64,000 bases of DNA, from positions 30,920-94,919 of the forward strand of contig DATBLE010000020.1 of the NCBI GenBank assembly GCA_036555585.1. The letters run 5' to 3'. The stretch is from DATBLE01 sp036555585. GTDB taxonomy: Bacteria > Actinomycetota > Thermoleophilia > Gaiellales > Gaiellaceae. Shown here one piece after another: positions 56,222-64,000 of the stretch (positions within the stretch are counted from its first letter, which is position 1; the number at the start of each line of letters is the position of its first letter). The position numbers and the translations under genes are program-made. The notes beneath the pieces are model-generated. The model worked only from the letters and a program-made list of their open reading frames with translations, was not told where the DNA came from and searched no databases.

Positions 56222-57497
56222 GGGCCCACTCGCGGAGCTCTTCCGCGCGACCGAGGCCGCCCAGCGCCAGGCGCAGGAGGCACCGCAGGCCGAGCCCACC
56301 CCGGAGCCGGACCCGGAGCCCGAGCTGCCCCCGGCCGCGGAGGCGCCCGCGGAGCCGGCGACCGAGCCGGCTCCACAAGAGGAGGCGCCGGCTGCACAAC
56401 AGGAGGCGCGGTGGGTCGAGCCGCTCCCCGAGCAGCCGCCGCGGCTCTGGCAGGCTCCACGCCCCGACTCGTCGGCGTACCTCGCGGTCATCCGCGTCGT
56501 CGGCGTCGGCGGCGCCGGGCTCAATGCGATCGACCGGATGATCGACGCGGGGATCACCGGCGTCGAGTTCGTCGCCGTCAACACCGACATCCAGCAGCTG
56601 CAGATGAACGACGCGCCGTTGAAGATCCACATCGGACGCGAGCTGACCGAGGGGCTGGGCTCCGGCGCCGACCCGGACATCGGCCGGGCCGCCGCCGAGG
56701 AGGCCTACGACCAGATCAAGCGCGTCCTCAGAGGCTCGGACATGGTCTTCGTCGCCGCCGGCGAGGGCGGCGGCACCGGCTCCGGCGCTGCTCCGGTGAT
56801 CGCGCGGATCGCCCGCGAGCTGGGAGCGCTCGCCGTCGGGATCGTCACCACGCCGTTCCGCTTCGAGGGAACGCGGCGCCGGGCGGCGGCCGACTCGGGC
56901 GTGGACGAGCTCCGTGCCGCCTGCGACACGGTGATCGTCATCCCGAACGACCGGCTGCTCGAGGTGCTGGAGAAGAACACGGCCATGCTGGACGCCTTCC
57001 GGATCGCCGACGACGTCCTGCGCCAGGGCGTGCAGGGGATCACCGACCTGATCACCCAGCCCGGCCTGATCAACCTCGACTTCGCGGACGTCCGCACCGT
57101 CATGCAGGACGGCGGAAACGCGCTGATGGGGATCGGCTTCTCGACGGGAGAGAACCGCGCCCGCGAGGCCGCCGAGCGGGCCCTGCGCTCGCCGCTGATC
57201 GACACGGAGCTCGGCGGCGCCCGCGGCATCCTGCTCTCGATCGCCGGCGGGGAGGACCTCTCGCTGTTCGAGGTCAACGAGGCAGCCGAGGTCGTCCGCC
57301 AGGGTGCCGTCGACGACACCAACCTCATCTTCGGCGCCACCATCGACGAGCGCCTGAACGGCCAGGTCTGGGTGACGGTCGTCGCCACCGGGCTCGGCGG
57401 CGAGCGGCGGCCACGCCGGCCGCTCGCCGTCCATCCGCGCGACACCTCCGAGGAGGACGCGCTCGACCCGCCGAGCTTCCTGAGAGACCTCGCGTAG
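56193..57497 (+). CDS. ftsZ: FtsZ with a ~94-residue N-terminal extension
   Basis: 434 residues. Residues 95-405 are a complete actinobacterial-type FtsZ GTPase: VIRVVGVGGAGLNAIDRMI, the tubulin signature GEGGGTGSGAAPVI, the T7 loop NLDFADVRTVM, and MGIGFSTGENR. The C-terminus ends DPPSFLRDLA, like the conserved FtsZ tail that binds FtsA/SepF-type partners. Ahead of the core is a basic start, MARKRASMREGPLAELFRAT, then about 65 residues rich in Pro, Glu, Ala and Gln. ATG 56193 follows a strong AAGGAGGTG and lies inside parA. This is not a dcw-cluster location. Confidence 0.9.
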   Translation: MARKRASMREGPLAELFRATEAAQRQAQEAPQAEPTPEPDPEPELPPAAEAPAEPATEPAPQEEAPAAQQEARWVEPLPEQPPRLWQAPRPDSSAYLAVIRVVGVGGAGLNAIDRMIDAGITGVEFVAVNTDIQQLQMNDAPLKIHIGRELTEGLGSGADPDIGRAAAEEAYDQIKRVLRGSDMVFVAAGEGGGTGSGAAPVIARIARELGALAVGIVTTPFRFEGTRRRAAADSGVDELRAACDTVIVIPNDRLLEVLEKNTAMLDAFRIADDVLRQGVQGITDLITQPGLINLDFADVRTVMQDGGNALMGIGFSTGENRAREAAERALRSPLIDTELGGARGILLSIAGGEDLSLFEVNEAAEVVRQGAVDDTNLIFGATIDERLNGQVWVTVVATGLGGERRPRRPLAVHPRDTSEEDALDPPSFLRDLA

Positions 57498-57510
57498 CTT
57501 CGGGCGGTGA

Positions 57511-57538
57511 GCAGTGACAGGCTCGAGCCTGCCACTGC
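57511..57538. repeat. Palindrome copy 3 (one mismatch)
   Basis: Same element as at 28317, with a T-to-C change in the right arm. It lies 14 bases after the ftsZ stop and 29 bases before the -10 of the next gene. Confidence 0.7.
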
Positions 57539-57566
57539 CGTTCGAGCTGCGCTCCCGCCCGGGCTC

Positions 57567-57572
57567 TAGGCT
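57567..57572 (+). promoter_or_regulatory. -10 element of leaderless ggt promoter
   Basis: TAGGCT, six bases, GTG at 57579. Confidence 0.55.
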
Positions 57573-57578
57573 GCACGC

Positions 57579-59141
57579 GTGAAGGGAGCGATTGCCGCGG
57601 GGCATCCCTTGACGGCCGAGGCCGGGGCTCGCATCCTCGTCGCCGGCGGGAACGCCGTCGACGCCTGCGTGGCGGCGGCCTTCGCCTCCTGGGTGGCCGA
57701 GAGCCCGCTCACCGGCCCCGGCGCGGGCGGCTTCATGCTCGTCCACCGGGCCCGTGACCGCACCGACCGCCTGCTCGACTTCTTCGTCGCCGTCCCCGGC
57801 CTCGGCGCCCGTAGGAGGACGCGGGCCGAGATGGAGTCGATCGACATCGACTTCGACCGCGAATCCACGCAGGTCTTCCGGATCGGGGCGGCATCGTGTG
57901 CGGTTCCGGGCGCCGCCGCCGGGCTCGAAGCCGCCCACCGCTCGTTCGGATCGCTGCCGTGGCCCGACCTGCTCGAGCCTGCCCTGGAGCTGACGCGCAC
58001 CGGGGTCGAGCTGACGCGGCCGCAGGCCTACCTGCACGCGATCCTCGACCTGATCCTGCGCCACACGCCGGAAGGACGGCGGATCTACGGGCGGCGGACG
58101 CGTCTGGTCGCGGGCGACCGGCTCGTGCTCGCCGAACTGGGCGGCACGCTCGAGGAGCTTGCCCGCGTGGGTGCCGCGGCGATCTACGGCGGGTCGATCG
58201 GTCGCAGGATCGTGGGGCACCTGCGCGAGCAGGGCGGGGCGATCACCGCCGCCGACCTCGCCGCCTACCGCGTCGTCCGCCGGCGGCCCGTACGCGTGCG
58301 CTTCCGCGGCGACGAGTTCGTCTCCAACCCTCCGCCGTCGTCGGGGGGCGTGCTGATCGGGTACGGCCTGCGGCTGCTGGACGCCCTGGGGCCGAGCGCA
58401 CCGGCCGGAAGCGCCGACGCGATCGCGGCCATGGCCGCGGTCATGCGCGAGCAGGGCCGCGCCCGCGGGCGGGGCTTCGCCCGGGACCTGTACCGGGGCG
58501 GCCTCGCGACGCGGCTCTACTCGGCGGAGAACGTCCACGCCGCGCTGGCCCGGATTCGCGGCGACGCCGCCGGGGGAGCCGCCGAGTGGGCCGACCGCGG
58601 CACGACCCACATCTCCGTCGTCGACGCGCGCGGGAACGCGGCCTCCATGACAGCCTCGACCGGCTCGGGCTCGGGCGTGATCGTCGCCGGCACGGGGATC
58701 CACCTGAACAACATGCTCGGCGAGTACGACCTGAACCCGGCGGGCGGGGCAGCGAGGCCGGGCACCCGGCTGACGAGCATGATGGCTCCGTCGATCGTCC
58801 TCCGGCGCGGGCGGCCTCGCCTCGTCGTCGGCAGCGCCGGCTCGGTGCGCCTGCGCGGCGCGATCCTCCAGGCGGTCGTGAACGTGGTCGACCACGGGCT
58901 CGGGGTGGAAGAGGCGATCGAGGCGCCGCGCGTCCATCTGGAGGAGCCGCACCTCCACTGCGAGGGCGGAGGGGATGCCGCCGAGCTCGACCGGCTCGAG
59001 GAGCGCGGGCACGACGTGGTGCGCTGGCGCAGGCGCAACCTGTACTTCGGCGGCGTGTCGGCGGTCGAGGTCGGCGCACGCGGCGCTCTCGCCGCGGCCG
59101 GGGACCCGCGCCGCGGCGGGCACGGAATCGTGGTCGCATGA
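57579..59141 (+). CDS. ggt: Gamma-glutamyltransferase
   Basis: 520-residue Ntn-hydrolase precursor. Autocatalytic processing site and nucleophile lie at Thr342 in DRGTTHISVVDARGNAAS; the large subunit has AAGHPLTAEAGARILVAGGNAVDACVA and GPGAGGFMLVHRA; the small subunit has STGSGSGVIVAGTGIHLNNML and MMAPSIVL. No signal peptide, so a cytoplasmic enzyme is implied, unlike secreted E. coli Ggt. Its stop overlaps the acetyltransferase start (ATGA). Confidence 0.92.
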   Translation: MKGAIAAGHPLTAEAGARILVAGGNAVDACVAAAFASWVAESPLTGPGAGGFMLVHRARDRTDRLLDFFVAVPGLGARRRTRAEMESIDIDFDRESTQVFRIGAASCAVPGAAAGLEAAHRSFGSLPWPDLLEPALELTRTGVELTRPQAYLHAILDLILRHTPEGRRIYGRRTRLVAGDRLVLAELGGTLEELARVGAAAIYGGSIGRRIVGHLREQGGAITAADLAAYRVVRRRPVRVRFRGDEFVSNPPPSSGGVLIGYGLRLLDALGPSAPAGSADAIAAMAAVMREQGRARGRGFARDLYRGGLATRLYSAENVHAALARIRGDAAGGAAEWADRGTTHISVVDARGNAASMTASTGSGSGVIVAGTGIHLNNMLGEYDLNPAGGAARPGTRLTSMMAPSIVLRRGRPRLVVGSAGSVRLRGAILQAVVNVVDHGLGVEEAIEAPRVHLEEPHLHCEGGGDAAELDRLEERGHDVVRWRRRNLYFGGVSAVEVGARGALAAAGDPRRGGHGIVVA

Positions 59142-59647
59142 GCGTGGAAGTCCGTTCCGCCCAGCCCGGCGACGCGGCGGCGCTCGTCGCACTCGCCGAG
59201 TCGGTCGGTTCCGAGCCCGAGGGGTGGCTGATCTCGGAGAGCCGCTGGCGCTCGGTCGCCGACGAGCGCCGGTACCTGAAGGCCGTCCGGCGCCACCCCG
59301 ACGCCGCCGTGTTCGTCGCCGAGACCGACGCCGGCATCGTCGGCCGGCTGTCCATCTCCCGCGACCCCCACCCCGCGAGCCGCCACGTCGCCGACCTGGG
59401 CCTGATGGTCGCCGCGCAGGCGCGCCGGCAGGGCATCGGCCGGGCGTTGCTCTCGCAGGCGGTCGACTGGGCACGCGCAGCCGGCGTCCGCAAGCTCGAG
59501 CTGCATGTGTTCCCCCACAACGAGCCGGCGATCCGGCTGTACGAGGCGTTCGGCTTCGTTCGCGAGGGCTACCGCAAAGACCACTTCCGCCGAGGCCGCG
59601 GCTACGTCGACGCGATCCTGATGGCGTACGACGTGACTCCAGGTTAG
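59138..59647 (+). CDS. GNAT-family N-acetyltransferase
   Basis: 169 residues. The acetyl-CoA-binding motif is VAAQARRQGIGRALLSQAVDWARAAG (Q/RxxGxG/A), and the C-terminal family segment is NEPAIRLYEAFGFVREGYRKDHF, as in RimI-like or ribosomal-protein-type acetyltransferases. Acceptor unknown. Coupled to ggt by ATGA and overlapping the convergent LON-domain gene by four bases. Confidence 0.88.
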   Translation: MSVEVRSAQPGDAAALVALAESVGSEPEGWLISESRWRSVADERRYLKAVRRHPDAAVFVAETDAGIVGRLSISRDPHPASRHVADLGLMVAAQARRQGIGRALLSQAVDWARAAGVRKLELHVFPHNEPAIRLYEAFGFVREGYRKDHFRRGRGYVDAILMAYDVTPG

Positions 59648-60261
59648 TCGCGCGTGACCTTGCCATTGCCCGAGGCGCGCTCGCGGACCTCGCGCTCGCG
59701 GGCCAGCGCCCCGGCCGCCTGGCCGAGCAGGTCGACGAGCCGGTCCAGCCGCGCTCGCTCCGAGCGGAGCTCCAGGAGCTCCTGCTTGAGCACCGTGCCG
59801 AAGTCGACCCGGGAGGCGAGCTGGAAGGAGAGGAGCTCCTCGCCGCCGGCGCCCGGGACGTCGACCTCGTCCGCCTCGGCGATCTCGGCGAGCCGGCGGA
59901 ACGCCTCGAGCGTGCGCTCCGCCTCCTCCGCGGTCGGCTCCTCGACGTCGTCGTCCAGCGGCTCGACCATCGCCGTCCGGTACGAGCGGCCTTCGGTCTC
60001 CTCGACGAGGCGGAAGCGCCGGCGGCCCTCGACGAGGACGTTCATCCGGCCGTCGTCGAACGTGTGCACGAGCTCGATCACGCCCGTGCTCGTCCCGACC
60101 TGCCGTAGCCCGTCGTCGTCCTCGAGGATGATCCCGAACTCGGTGCCGCCGGCCAGGCTCTCGCCGATCAGCTCGCGGTAGCGGTCCTCGAAGATGTGCA
60201 GCGGCACGCGCTCGCTCGGCAGGAGCACGAGCTCGAGCGGGAACAGGCCGATCTCGGGCAC
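59644..60261 (-). CDS. LON substrate-binding (N-terminal) domain protein
   Basis: 205 residues. A stand-alone LON-N/PUA-like domain: EIGLFPLELVLLPSERVPLHIFEDRYRELIGE, then EFGIILEDDDGLRQVGTSTGVIEL and VEGRRRFRLVEE. No ATPase or protease domain. Such proteins may bind substrates for Lon or other proteases. The C-terminal helix is Arg/Glu-rich. GTG start fixed by the TAGGCT box. Confidence 0.88.
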   Translation of the reverse strand: MPEIGLFPLELVLLPSERVPLHIFEDRYRELIGESLAGGTEFGIILEDDDGLRQVGTSTGVIELVHTFDDGRMNVLVEGRRRFRLVEETEGRSYRTAMVEPLDDDVEEPTAEEAERTLEAFRRLAEIAEADEVDVPGAGGEELLSFQLASRVDFGTVLKQELLELRSERARLDRLVDLLGQAAGALAREREVRERASGNGKVTRD

Positions 60262-60267
60262 CTCTGA

Positions 60268-60273
60268 AGCCTA
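60268..60273 (-). promoter_or_regulatory. -10 element of leaderless LON-domain gene
   Basis: Minus strand TAGGCT, six bases, GTG at 60261. Only eight bases from the divergent box at 60282. Confidence 0.55.
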
Positions 60274-60281
60274 AGCGGGGA

Positions 60282-60287
60282 TACAGT
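60282..60287 (+). promoter_or_regulatory. -10 element of leaderless hisC promoter
   Basis: TACAGT, six bases, GTG at 60294. Confidence 0.55.
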
Positions 60288-60293
60288 CTGCGC

Positions 60294-61427
60294 GTGGCCG
60301 CGTCCGTCACCGAGATCGCCGACAGCTTCTTCCGGCCCGCCGTCCAGGGCCTCGTCCCCTACGAGCCGGGCAAGCCGGTGGAGGAGGTGCAGCGCGAGCT
60401 CGGCCTCGATCGCTGCGTCAAGCTCGCCTCGAACGAGGGGCCGTTCGGGCCGTTCCCCGCTGCGCTGGAGGCGCTCGCGAGCTGCGCTCTGGAGTTGAAC
60501 CGGTACCCGGACGGAGGCGCCTGGCGGCTGCGCAGCGCGCTCGCGGAGCAGCACGGCGTGGACTTCGAGGAGGTCGCGGTCGGCGCCGGCGCCGACGGGC
60601 TGATCGACTGCCTGTCCCAGGCGACGCTCGATCCGGGCGACGAGATCGTCTGCGGCTGGCCGTCGTTCGCGAGCTACGTGATCGACGCCGCGAAGCTCGG
60701 CGCGACCCCCGTCAAGGTGCCGCTCCGCGACGATCGCTACGACCTCGAGGCGATGCTCGAGGCGATCACCTCGAAGACGCGCCTCGTCTTCGTCTGCAAC
60801 CCGAACAACCCGACCGGCACCATGAACACGCGGGCCGAGCTCGACGCCTTCCTCGACCGGGTCCCAGAGGGCGTCCTGGTCGTGGTCGACCAGGCCTACC
60901 GCGAGTACGTCGACGACCCCGACTACCCGGACGCGATCGAGGAGTGCTACAAGGCGGGCCGTCCCGTCGCCGTGCTCCGCACCTTCTCGAAGATCTTCGG
61001 GCTCGCCGGGCTGCGCGTCGGCTACATGGTCGCGCCCGCGACCGTGGTCTCGGCCGCGAACAAGGTCAAGCGGGCGTTCGACGTCTCGTCGGCGGCGCAG
61101 GCGGCCGCGCTCGCCAGCCTCGCCGACGACGCCGAGATCGCTCGGCGCCGGCGGCTGAACGCCGAGTCGCGCGAGCAGCTGGCCGGCATCCTGGAGGCGG
61201 CCGGCCTGACCCCTGCGGGCCCGGCCGTCGGGAACTTCCTCTACGCCGAGACGGGAGCCGACGCGCGCCCCCTGTTCGAAACGCTGCTCGCCGAGGGCGT
61301 GATCGTCCGTCCGCTCCACGGCTTCGGCGCGCCCACGGCGATCAGAGTCTCCTGCGGCACAGCCGACGAGAACACGTTCTTCGCCGAGGCGCTCGGCCGC
61401 GCGCGGCCGAAGCTGCCGACACGCTAA
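60294..61427 (+). CDS. hisC: Histidinol-phosphate aminotransferase
   Basis: 377 residues, PLP enzyme of fold type I. KLASNEGPFGPFPAALEALA and NRYPDGGAWRLRSALAEQHGV are HisC-type; VFVCNPNNPTG and the PLP-lysine segment LRTFSKIFGLAGLRVGYMVA are intact; the C-terminal Arg segment is TAIRVSCGTADENTFFAEAL. Could alternatively act on aromatic amino acids. No other his genes are nearby. Confidence 0.88.
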   Translation: MAASVTEIADSFFRPAVQGLVPYEPGKPVEEVQRELGLDRCVKLASNEGPFGPFPAALEALASCALELNRYPDGGAWRLRSALAEQHGVDFEEVAVGAGADGLIDCLSQATLDPGDEIVCGWPSFASYVIDAAKLGATPVKVPLRDDRYDLEAMLEAITSKTRLVFVCNPNNPTGTMNTRAELDAFLDRVPEGVLVVVDQAYREYVDDPDYPDAIEECYKAGRPVAVLRTFSKIFGLAGLRVGYMVAPATVVSAANKVKRAFDVSSAAQAAALASLADDAEIARRRRLNAESREQLAGILEAAGLTPAGPAVGNFLYAETGADARPLFETLLAEGVIVRPLHGFGAPTAIRVSCGTADENTFFAEALGRARPKLPTR

Positions 61428-61430
61428 GGT
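61425..61430 (+). promoter_or_regulatory. -10-like element before the MFS gene
   Basis: TAAGGT overlaps the hisC stop; eight bases to GTG 61439. Confidence 0.35.
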
Positions 61431-61438
61431 CGAGCGCC

Positions 61439-62668
61439 GTGCCGCGGTTCCTCGTCCGCCAGCGGGAGGTGCTTCGCTCGTCCCCGAGCTTCAGGCTCCT
61501 CTTCGCGTCGTACCTGGTCTCCGGGCTCGGGACCTTCCTCGCCGTCATCGCGCTGAGCGTCGACGTCTGGGACCGCACGCACTCGGGTGTCTGGGTCAGC
61601 GCCCTCCTGATCGCCGACTTCCTGCCCGCGGTCGCGATCGGGCTGCTGCTCGGCCCGCTGGTCGACCGCCTCTCGCGGAAGCGGCTGCTCGTCGGGGCCG
61701 ACGTCCTGCGCCTGGTCGTCTTCGTGCTGCTCACGTTCACCGTCACGCCCGGACAGATCGTCGCGCTCGCGCTGCTCGCCGGCATCGCCACAGGCTTTGC
61801 CCGGCCCGCGGCCTACGCGGGGCTGCCGAACCTGGTCTCGGCCGAGGAGCTGCCGCGCGCGAACGCCCTGCTCCGGCTCGCCGAGCAGCTGACGATCACC
61901 TTCGGGACGCTGCTCGGCGGGATCGTCGTCGCCGCGGCCGGCCCGGATCCGGCCTATGCGATCAACGCGGTCAGCTTCGGCGTCTCGGCCCTGCTGCTGC
62001 TCCGCATCTCGGGCGTGGTGCTCCAGCAGGGCCGGGCGGAGAGCCACGGGTACTGGGAGGACCTGGGCGAGGGCTTCCGGCTCGTCGCCCACTCGCGGCC
62101 GCTGCTCGCGGTGCTCCTGTCCTGGAATCTGGCGATGATCACGATCGCGTTCGTCAACGTGTCCGAGGTCGCCCTGGCCAAGGTCTCGTTCGACGCCGGC
62201 GACTTCGGCTTCGGCCTGCTGTGGGCGGCAAACGGCCTCGGCGCGGCGATCGGGGCCCTGCTCGCGTCGGGTCTGATCGAGCGCCGGGGGATGACGCTCC
62301 TGTACGGGCTCGCGATCGGGCTGATGGGCGTCGCCAACATCGCCACCGGCCTGGCGCCGAACGTCTGGATCGGGGCGGTCTGCGTGGTCGCGAGCGGGAT
62401 CGGGAACGCGACTGCGCTCGTCTGCAACACCCTGCTCGTGCAGCGCGGCGCGCCCGATCATCTCCGCGGCCGTGCGTTCACGCTGATCATGGGCACGAAC
62501 TTCGCGGTCCTCGGGCTGGGCATGGCGATCGCGGGGCCGCTCGTGAACGCGCTCGGAGCGCGGTGGGTGTGGGGCATCGCCGGTGCGATCGCCATCGCCT
62601 CGGCGCTTACCGGCTACGCGATGCTCCGGCGCGAGCCCGCGGCCGTGCCCCAGCCGCAACCCTCGTGA
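61439..62668 (+). CDS. MFS transporter (MFS_3/enterobactin-exporter-like)
   Basis: 409 residues with about twelve helices. Typical features: FRLLFASYLVSGLGTFLAVIALSV, LLGPLVDRLSRKRLLVGADVLR, and NALLRLAEQLTITFGTLLGGIVV, as in the MFS_3 group of drug or siderophore exporters. Substrate unknown. Its stop overlaps the meaB GTG (GTGA). Confidence 0.87.
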   Translation: MPRFLVRQREVLRSSPSFRLLFASYLVSGLGTFLAVIALSVDVWDRTHSGVWVSALLIADFLPAVAIGLLLGPLVDRLSRKRLLVGADVLRLVVFVLLTFTVTPGQIVALALLAGIATGFARPAAYAGLPNLVSAEELPRANALLRLAEQLTITFGTLLGGIVVAAAGPDPAYAINAVSFGVSALLLLRISGVVLQQGRAESHGYWEDLGEGFRLVAHSRPLLAVLLSWNLAMITIAFVNVSEVALAKVSFDAGDFGFGLLWAANGLGAAIGALLASGLIERRGMTLLYGLAIGLMGVANIATGLAPNVWIGAVCVVASGIGNATALVCNTLLVQRGAPDHLRGRAFTLIMGTNFAVLGLGMAIAGPLVNALGARWVWGIAGAIAIASALTGYAMLRREPAAVPQPQPS

Positions 62669-63657
62669 GCAAGCGGCGCGAGTGGACGCGCGAGACGCTC
62701 GCGGCGGGCGTGCGTGCCGGCGACCGCCGCGCGCTCGCCCGCGCGATCACGCTCGTCGAGAGCTCCGATCCACTCGCCCACGAGCTCGTCCACGACCTCT
62801 ACCCGGAGACCGGCAGGGCGTACGCGGTCGGCGTCACCGGGCCGCCCGGCGTCGGCAAGTCGAGCCTGATCGGCGCGCTGCTCCGGCACATCCGCGAGCT
62901 CGAGCGAACGGCCGGGGTCGTCTCGGTCGACCCCTCCAGCCCGTTCTCGCAGGGCGCCCTGCTCGGCGACCGGATCAGGCTCGCCGACCACTTCCTCGAT
63001 CCGGACGTCTTCATCCGCTCGATGGGCACGCGGGGCCACCTGGGCGGCGTCGCCGAGGCGACGCTCCAGGCGCTGCTGCTCCTCGACGCCTCCGGGAAGG
63101 ACGTCGTGTTCGTGGAGACGGTCGGCACGGGCCAGAGCGAGATCGAGGTGATCGGCGTCGCCGACACGGTGGTGCTCGTGCTCATGCCGGGCTCGGGCGA
63201 CTCGATCCAGGCGCTGAAGGCCGGGATCATGGAGATCCCCGACGTGATCGCGATCAACAAGAAGGATCACCCCGCCGCGAAGACGATGCTGAACGAAGTC
63301 CGCTCGATCCTGACGCTCGACACCGAGCGTGCGTGGAAGCCTCCGATCGTCCTCACCGAAGCGGTCAACGACGAGGGCGTCGCCGATCTCTGGGCCAGGG
63401 TCGAGGCGCATCGAGCGCATCTCGACGAGGAAGGCCTCCTCGAAGAGCGCCGCCGCCGGAACCTCGCGGGAGAGGTCTTCGCGGTCGCCTCGGCCCGCGC
63501 CAAGGCCCATCTGGAGCGCGCAGTGGAGGGCGATCCCGAGCTCCGTCGCCTCCTGGACGAGGTCCAGCGGCGAGAATTGGATCCCTTGACAGCCGTGAGG
63601 GAGATCATGGAGAAGGTGTTCAGGCTTGGCGACGGAGACGGCACCCACACTCGCTGA
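62665..63657 (+). CDS. meaB: MeaB/ArgK-family G-protein chaperone of methylmalonyl-CoA mutase
   Basis: 330 residues. P-loop GVTGPPGVGKSSLIGALLRHI, switch region VVSVDPSSPFSQGALLGDRIRL, ETVGTGQSEIEVIG, and the base-recognition motif AINKKDH. Protects or reactivates B12-dependent acyl-CoA mutases. No mutase gene is present in the window, though the acyl-CoA dehydrogenase at 40919 fits a branched-chain or propionate network. Ends 32 bases inside the next gene. Confidence 0.92.
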   Translation: MSKRREWTRETLAAGVRAGDRRALARAITLVESSDPLAHELVHDLYPETGRAYAVGVTGPPGVGKSSLIGALLRHIRELERTAGVVSVDPSSPFSQGALLGDRIRLADHFLDPDVFIRSMGTRGHLGGVAEATLQALLLLDASGKDVVFVETVGTGQSEIEVIGVADTVVLVLMPGSGDSIQALKAGIMEIPDVIAINKKDHPAAKTMLNEVRSILTLDTERAWKPPIVLTEAVNDEGVADLWARVEAHRAHLDEEGLLEERRRRNLAGEVFAVASARAKAHLERAVEGDPELRRLLDEVQRRELDPLTAVREIMEKVFRLGDGDGTHTR

Positions 63658-64000
63658 CGTCGAGGCCGCCCGCGAGCGGCTCGCGAACAAGGGCGTCCGC
63701 GTCACGCCGGTGTACGGCTCGGAGACCTTCACCCGCCTCACCGGCCGACCGGTTCACCTGAAGGCCGAGAACCTCCAGCGCACCGGCGCGTTCAAGATCC
63801 GAGGCGCGGTCAACAAGATCGAAGGCCTCGGCTCGGAGGAACGGAAAGCCGGCGTCGTGACTGCGAGCGCGGGGAACCACGGCCAGGCCGTCGCCTGGGC
63901 GGCTCGGGAGGAGGGCATCGACTCGACCGTGTTCATGCCGGCGGAGACGCCGATGGCGAAGGTCGACGCGACGCGCAACTACGGCGCGCAAGTCGAGCTC
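63626..64000 (+). CDS. ilvA: Threonine dehydratase-type PLP enzyme (3' end outside window)
   Basis: First 125 codons only, running off the end. ADVEAARERLANKGVRVTPV; the PLP lysine in QRTGAFKIRGAVNKI; the phosphate cup TASAGNHGQAVAWAA; and FMPAETPMAKVDATRNYGA, all typical of serine/threonine dehydratases. TTG start at 63626, eight bases after AAGGTG; no other in-frame start is close. Overlaps meaB by 32 bases. Whether it is catabolic or biosynthetic depends on the missing C-terminus. Confidence 0.88.
   Translation, partial: MATETAPTLADVEAARERLANKGVRVTPVYGSETFTRLTGRPVHLKAENLQRTGAFKIRGAVNKIEGLGSEERKAGVVTASAGNHGQAVAWAAREEGIDSTVFMPAETPMAKVDATRNYGAQVEL

Noticed and set aside
56290..56400. Direct repeats suggesting a mobile insertion in ftsZ
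   Set aside because: The repetition reflects the Pro/Glu/Ala linker composition; no target duplication or inverted ends were seen.

Overview
The window is high-GC bacterial DNA with almost no non-coding space. Genes are packed with ATGA, GTGA or TGA-overlap junctions, and no rRNA, tRNA, CRISPR array, insertion sequence or prophage was seen. FtsZ, RpoD, the CysO/Mec cysteine genes, a CcdA/CcmH cytochrome set and the enolase-FtsB-DUF501 neighbourhood all look actinobacterial. I infer a deep-branching actinobacterium, possibly class Thermoleophilia; this rests on gene content and base composition, not on a phylogeny.

Layout. 1-8.8 kb: 3' part of mfd, two foldase-like lipoproteins, mazG, eno, pyk, ftsB, DUF501. 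8.8-14.8 kb: small membrane proteins, a glycerophosphodiesterase, an L,D-transpeptidase and a tlpA-ccmH-ccdA thiol-redox cluster, then a LysE-type exporter and DUF309. 14.8-16.1 kb: a 7Fe ferredoxin gene interrupted by a 312-residue intein with a LAGLIDADG endonuclease. 16-24.5 kb: anti-sigma factor, VOC protein, FAD oxidoreductase, zincin, a response regulator/degenerate kinase pair, VapBC, radical SAM, metallo-hydrolase, CorC. 24.5-32.5 kb: dehydrogenase, solute-binding protein, MFS, DJ-1, two cupredoxins and the complete moeZ-cysO-cysM-mec cysteine operon. 32.5-47 kb: principal sigma factor, peptidase, HxlR, PHP phosphatase, amidohydrolase, MFS-cNMP fusion, acyl-CoA dehydrogenase, soxR with a divergent split transketolase, and mntR-mntH. 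47-64 kb: HhH-GPD protein, Lhr helicase, Nei-type glycosylase, parA-ftsZ, gamma-glutamyltransferase, hisC, meaB and the start of a threonine dehydratase.

Regulation. The clearest genome-wide signal is a leaderless promoter architecture: a TANNNT box followed by exactly six bases and then ATG or GTG. I located 18 exact cases, including divergent pairs, plus several with 7-8 bases. It fixes many starts and exposes small genes. By contrast rpoD has a standard promoter plus Shine-Dalgarno sequence, the soxR/transketolase promoter has the stretched 19-bp spacer typical of MerR-family control, and mntR has a palindrome over its own -10 box.

Most interesting items: the intein that splits the cluster-binding motif of a ferredoxin; a parA gene overlapping an ftsZ whose product carries a ~94-residue N-terminal extension beginning with a short ParB-like basic motif; leaderless or Shine-Dalgarno-backed micro-genes; a three-copy intergenic palindrome; and a 120-bp low-GC patch inside the helicase gene.
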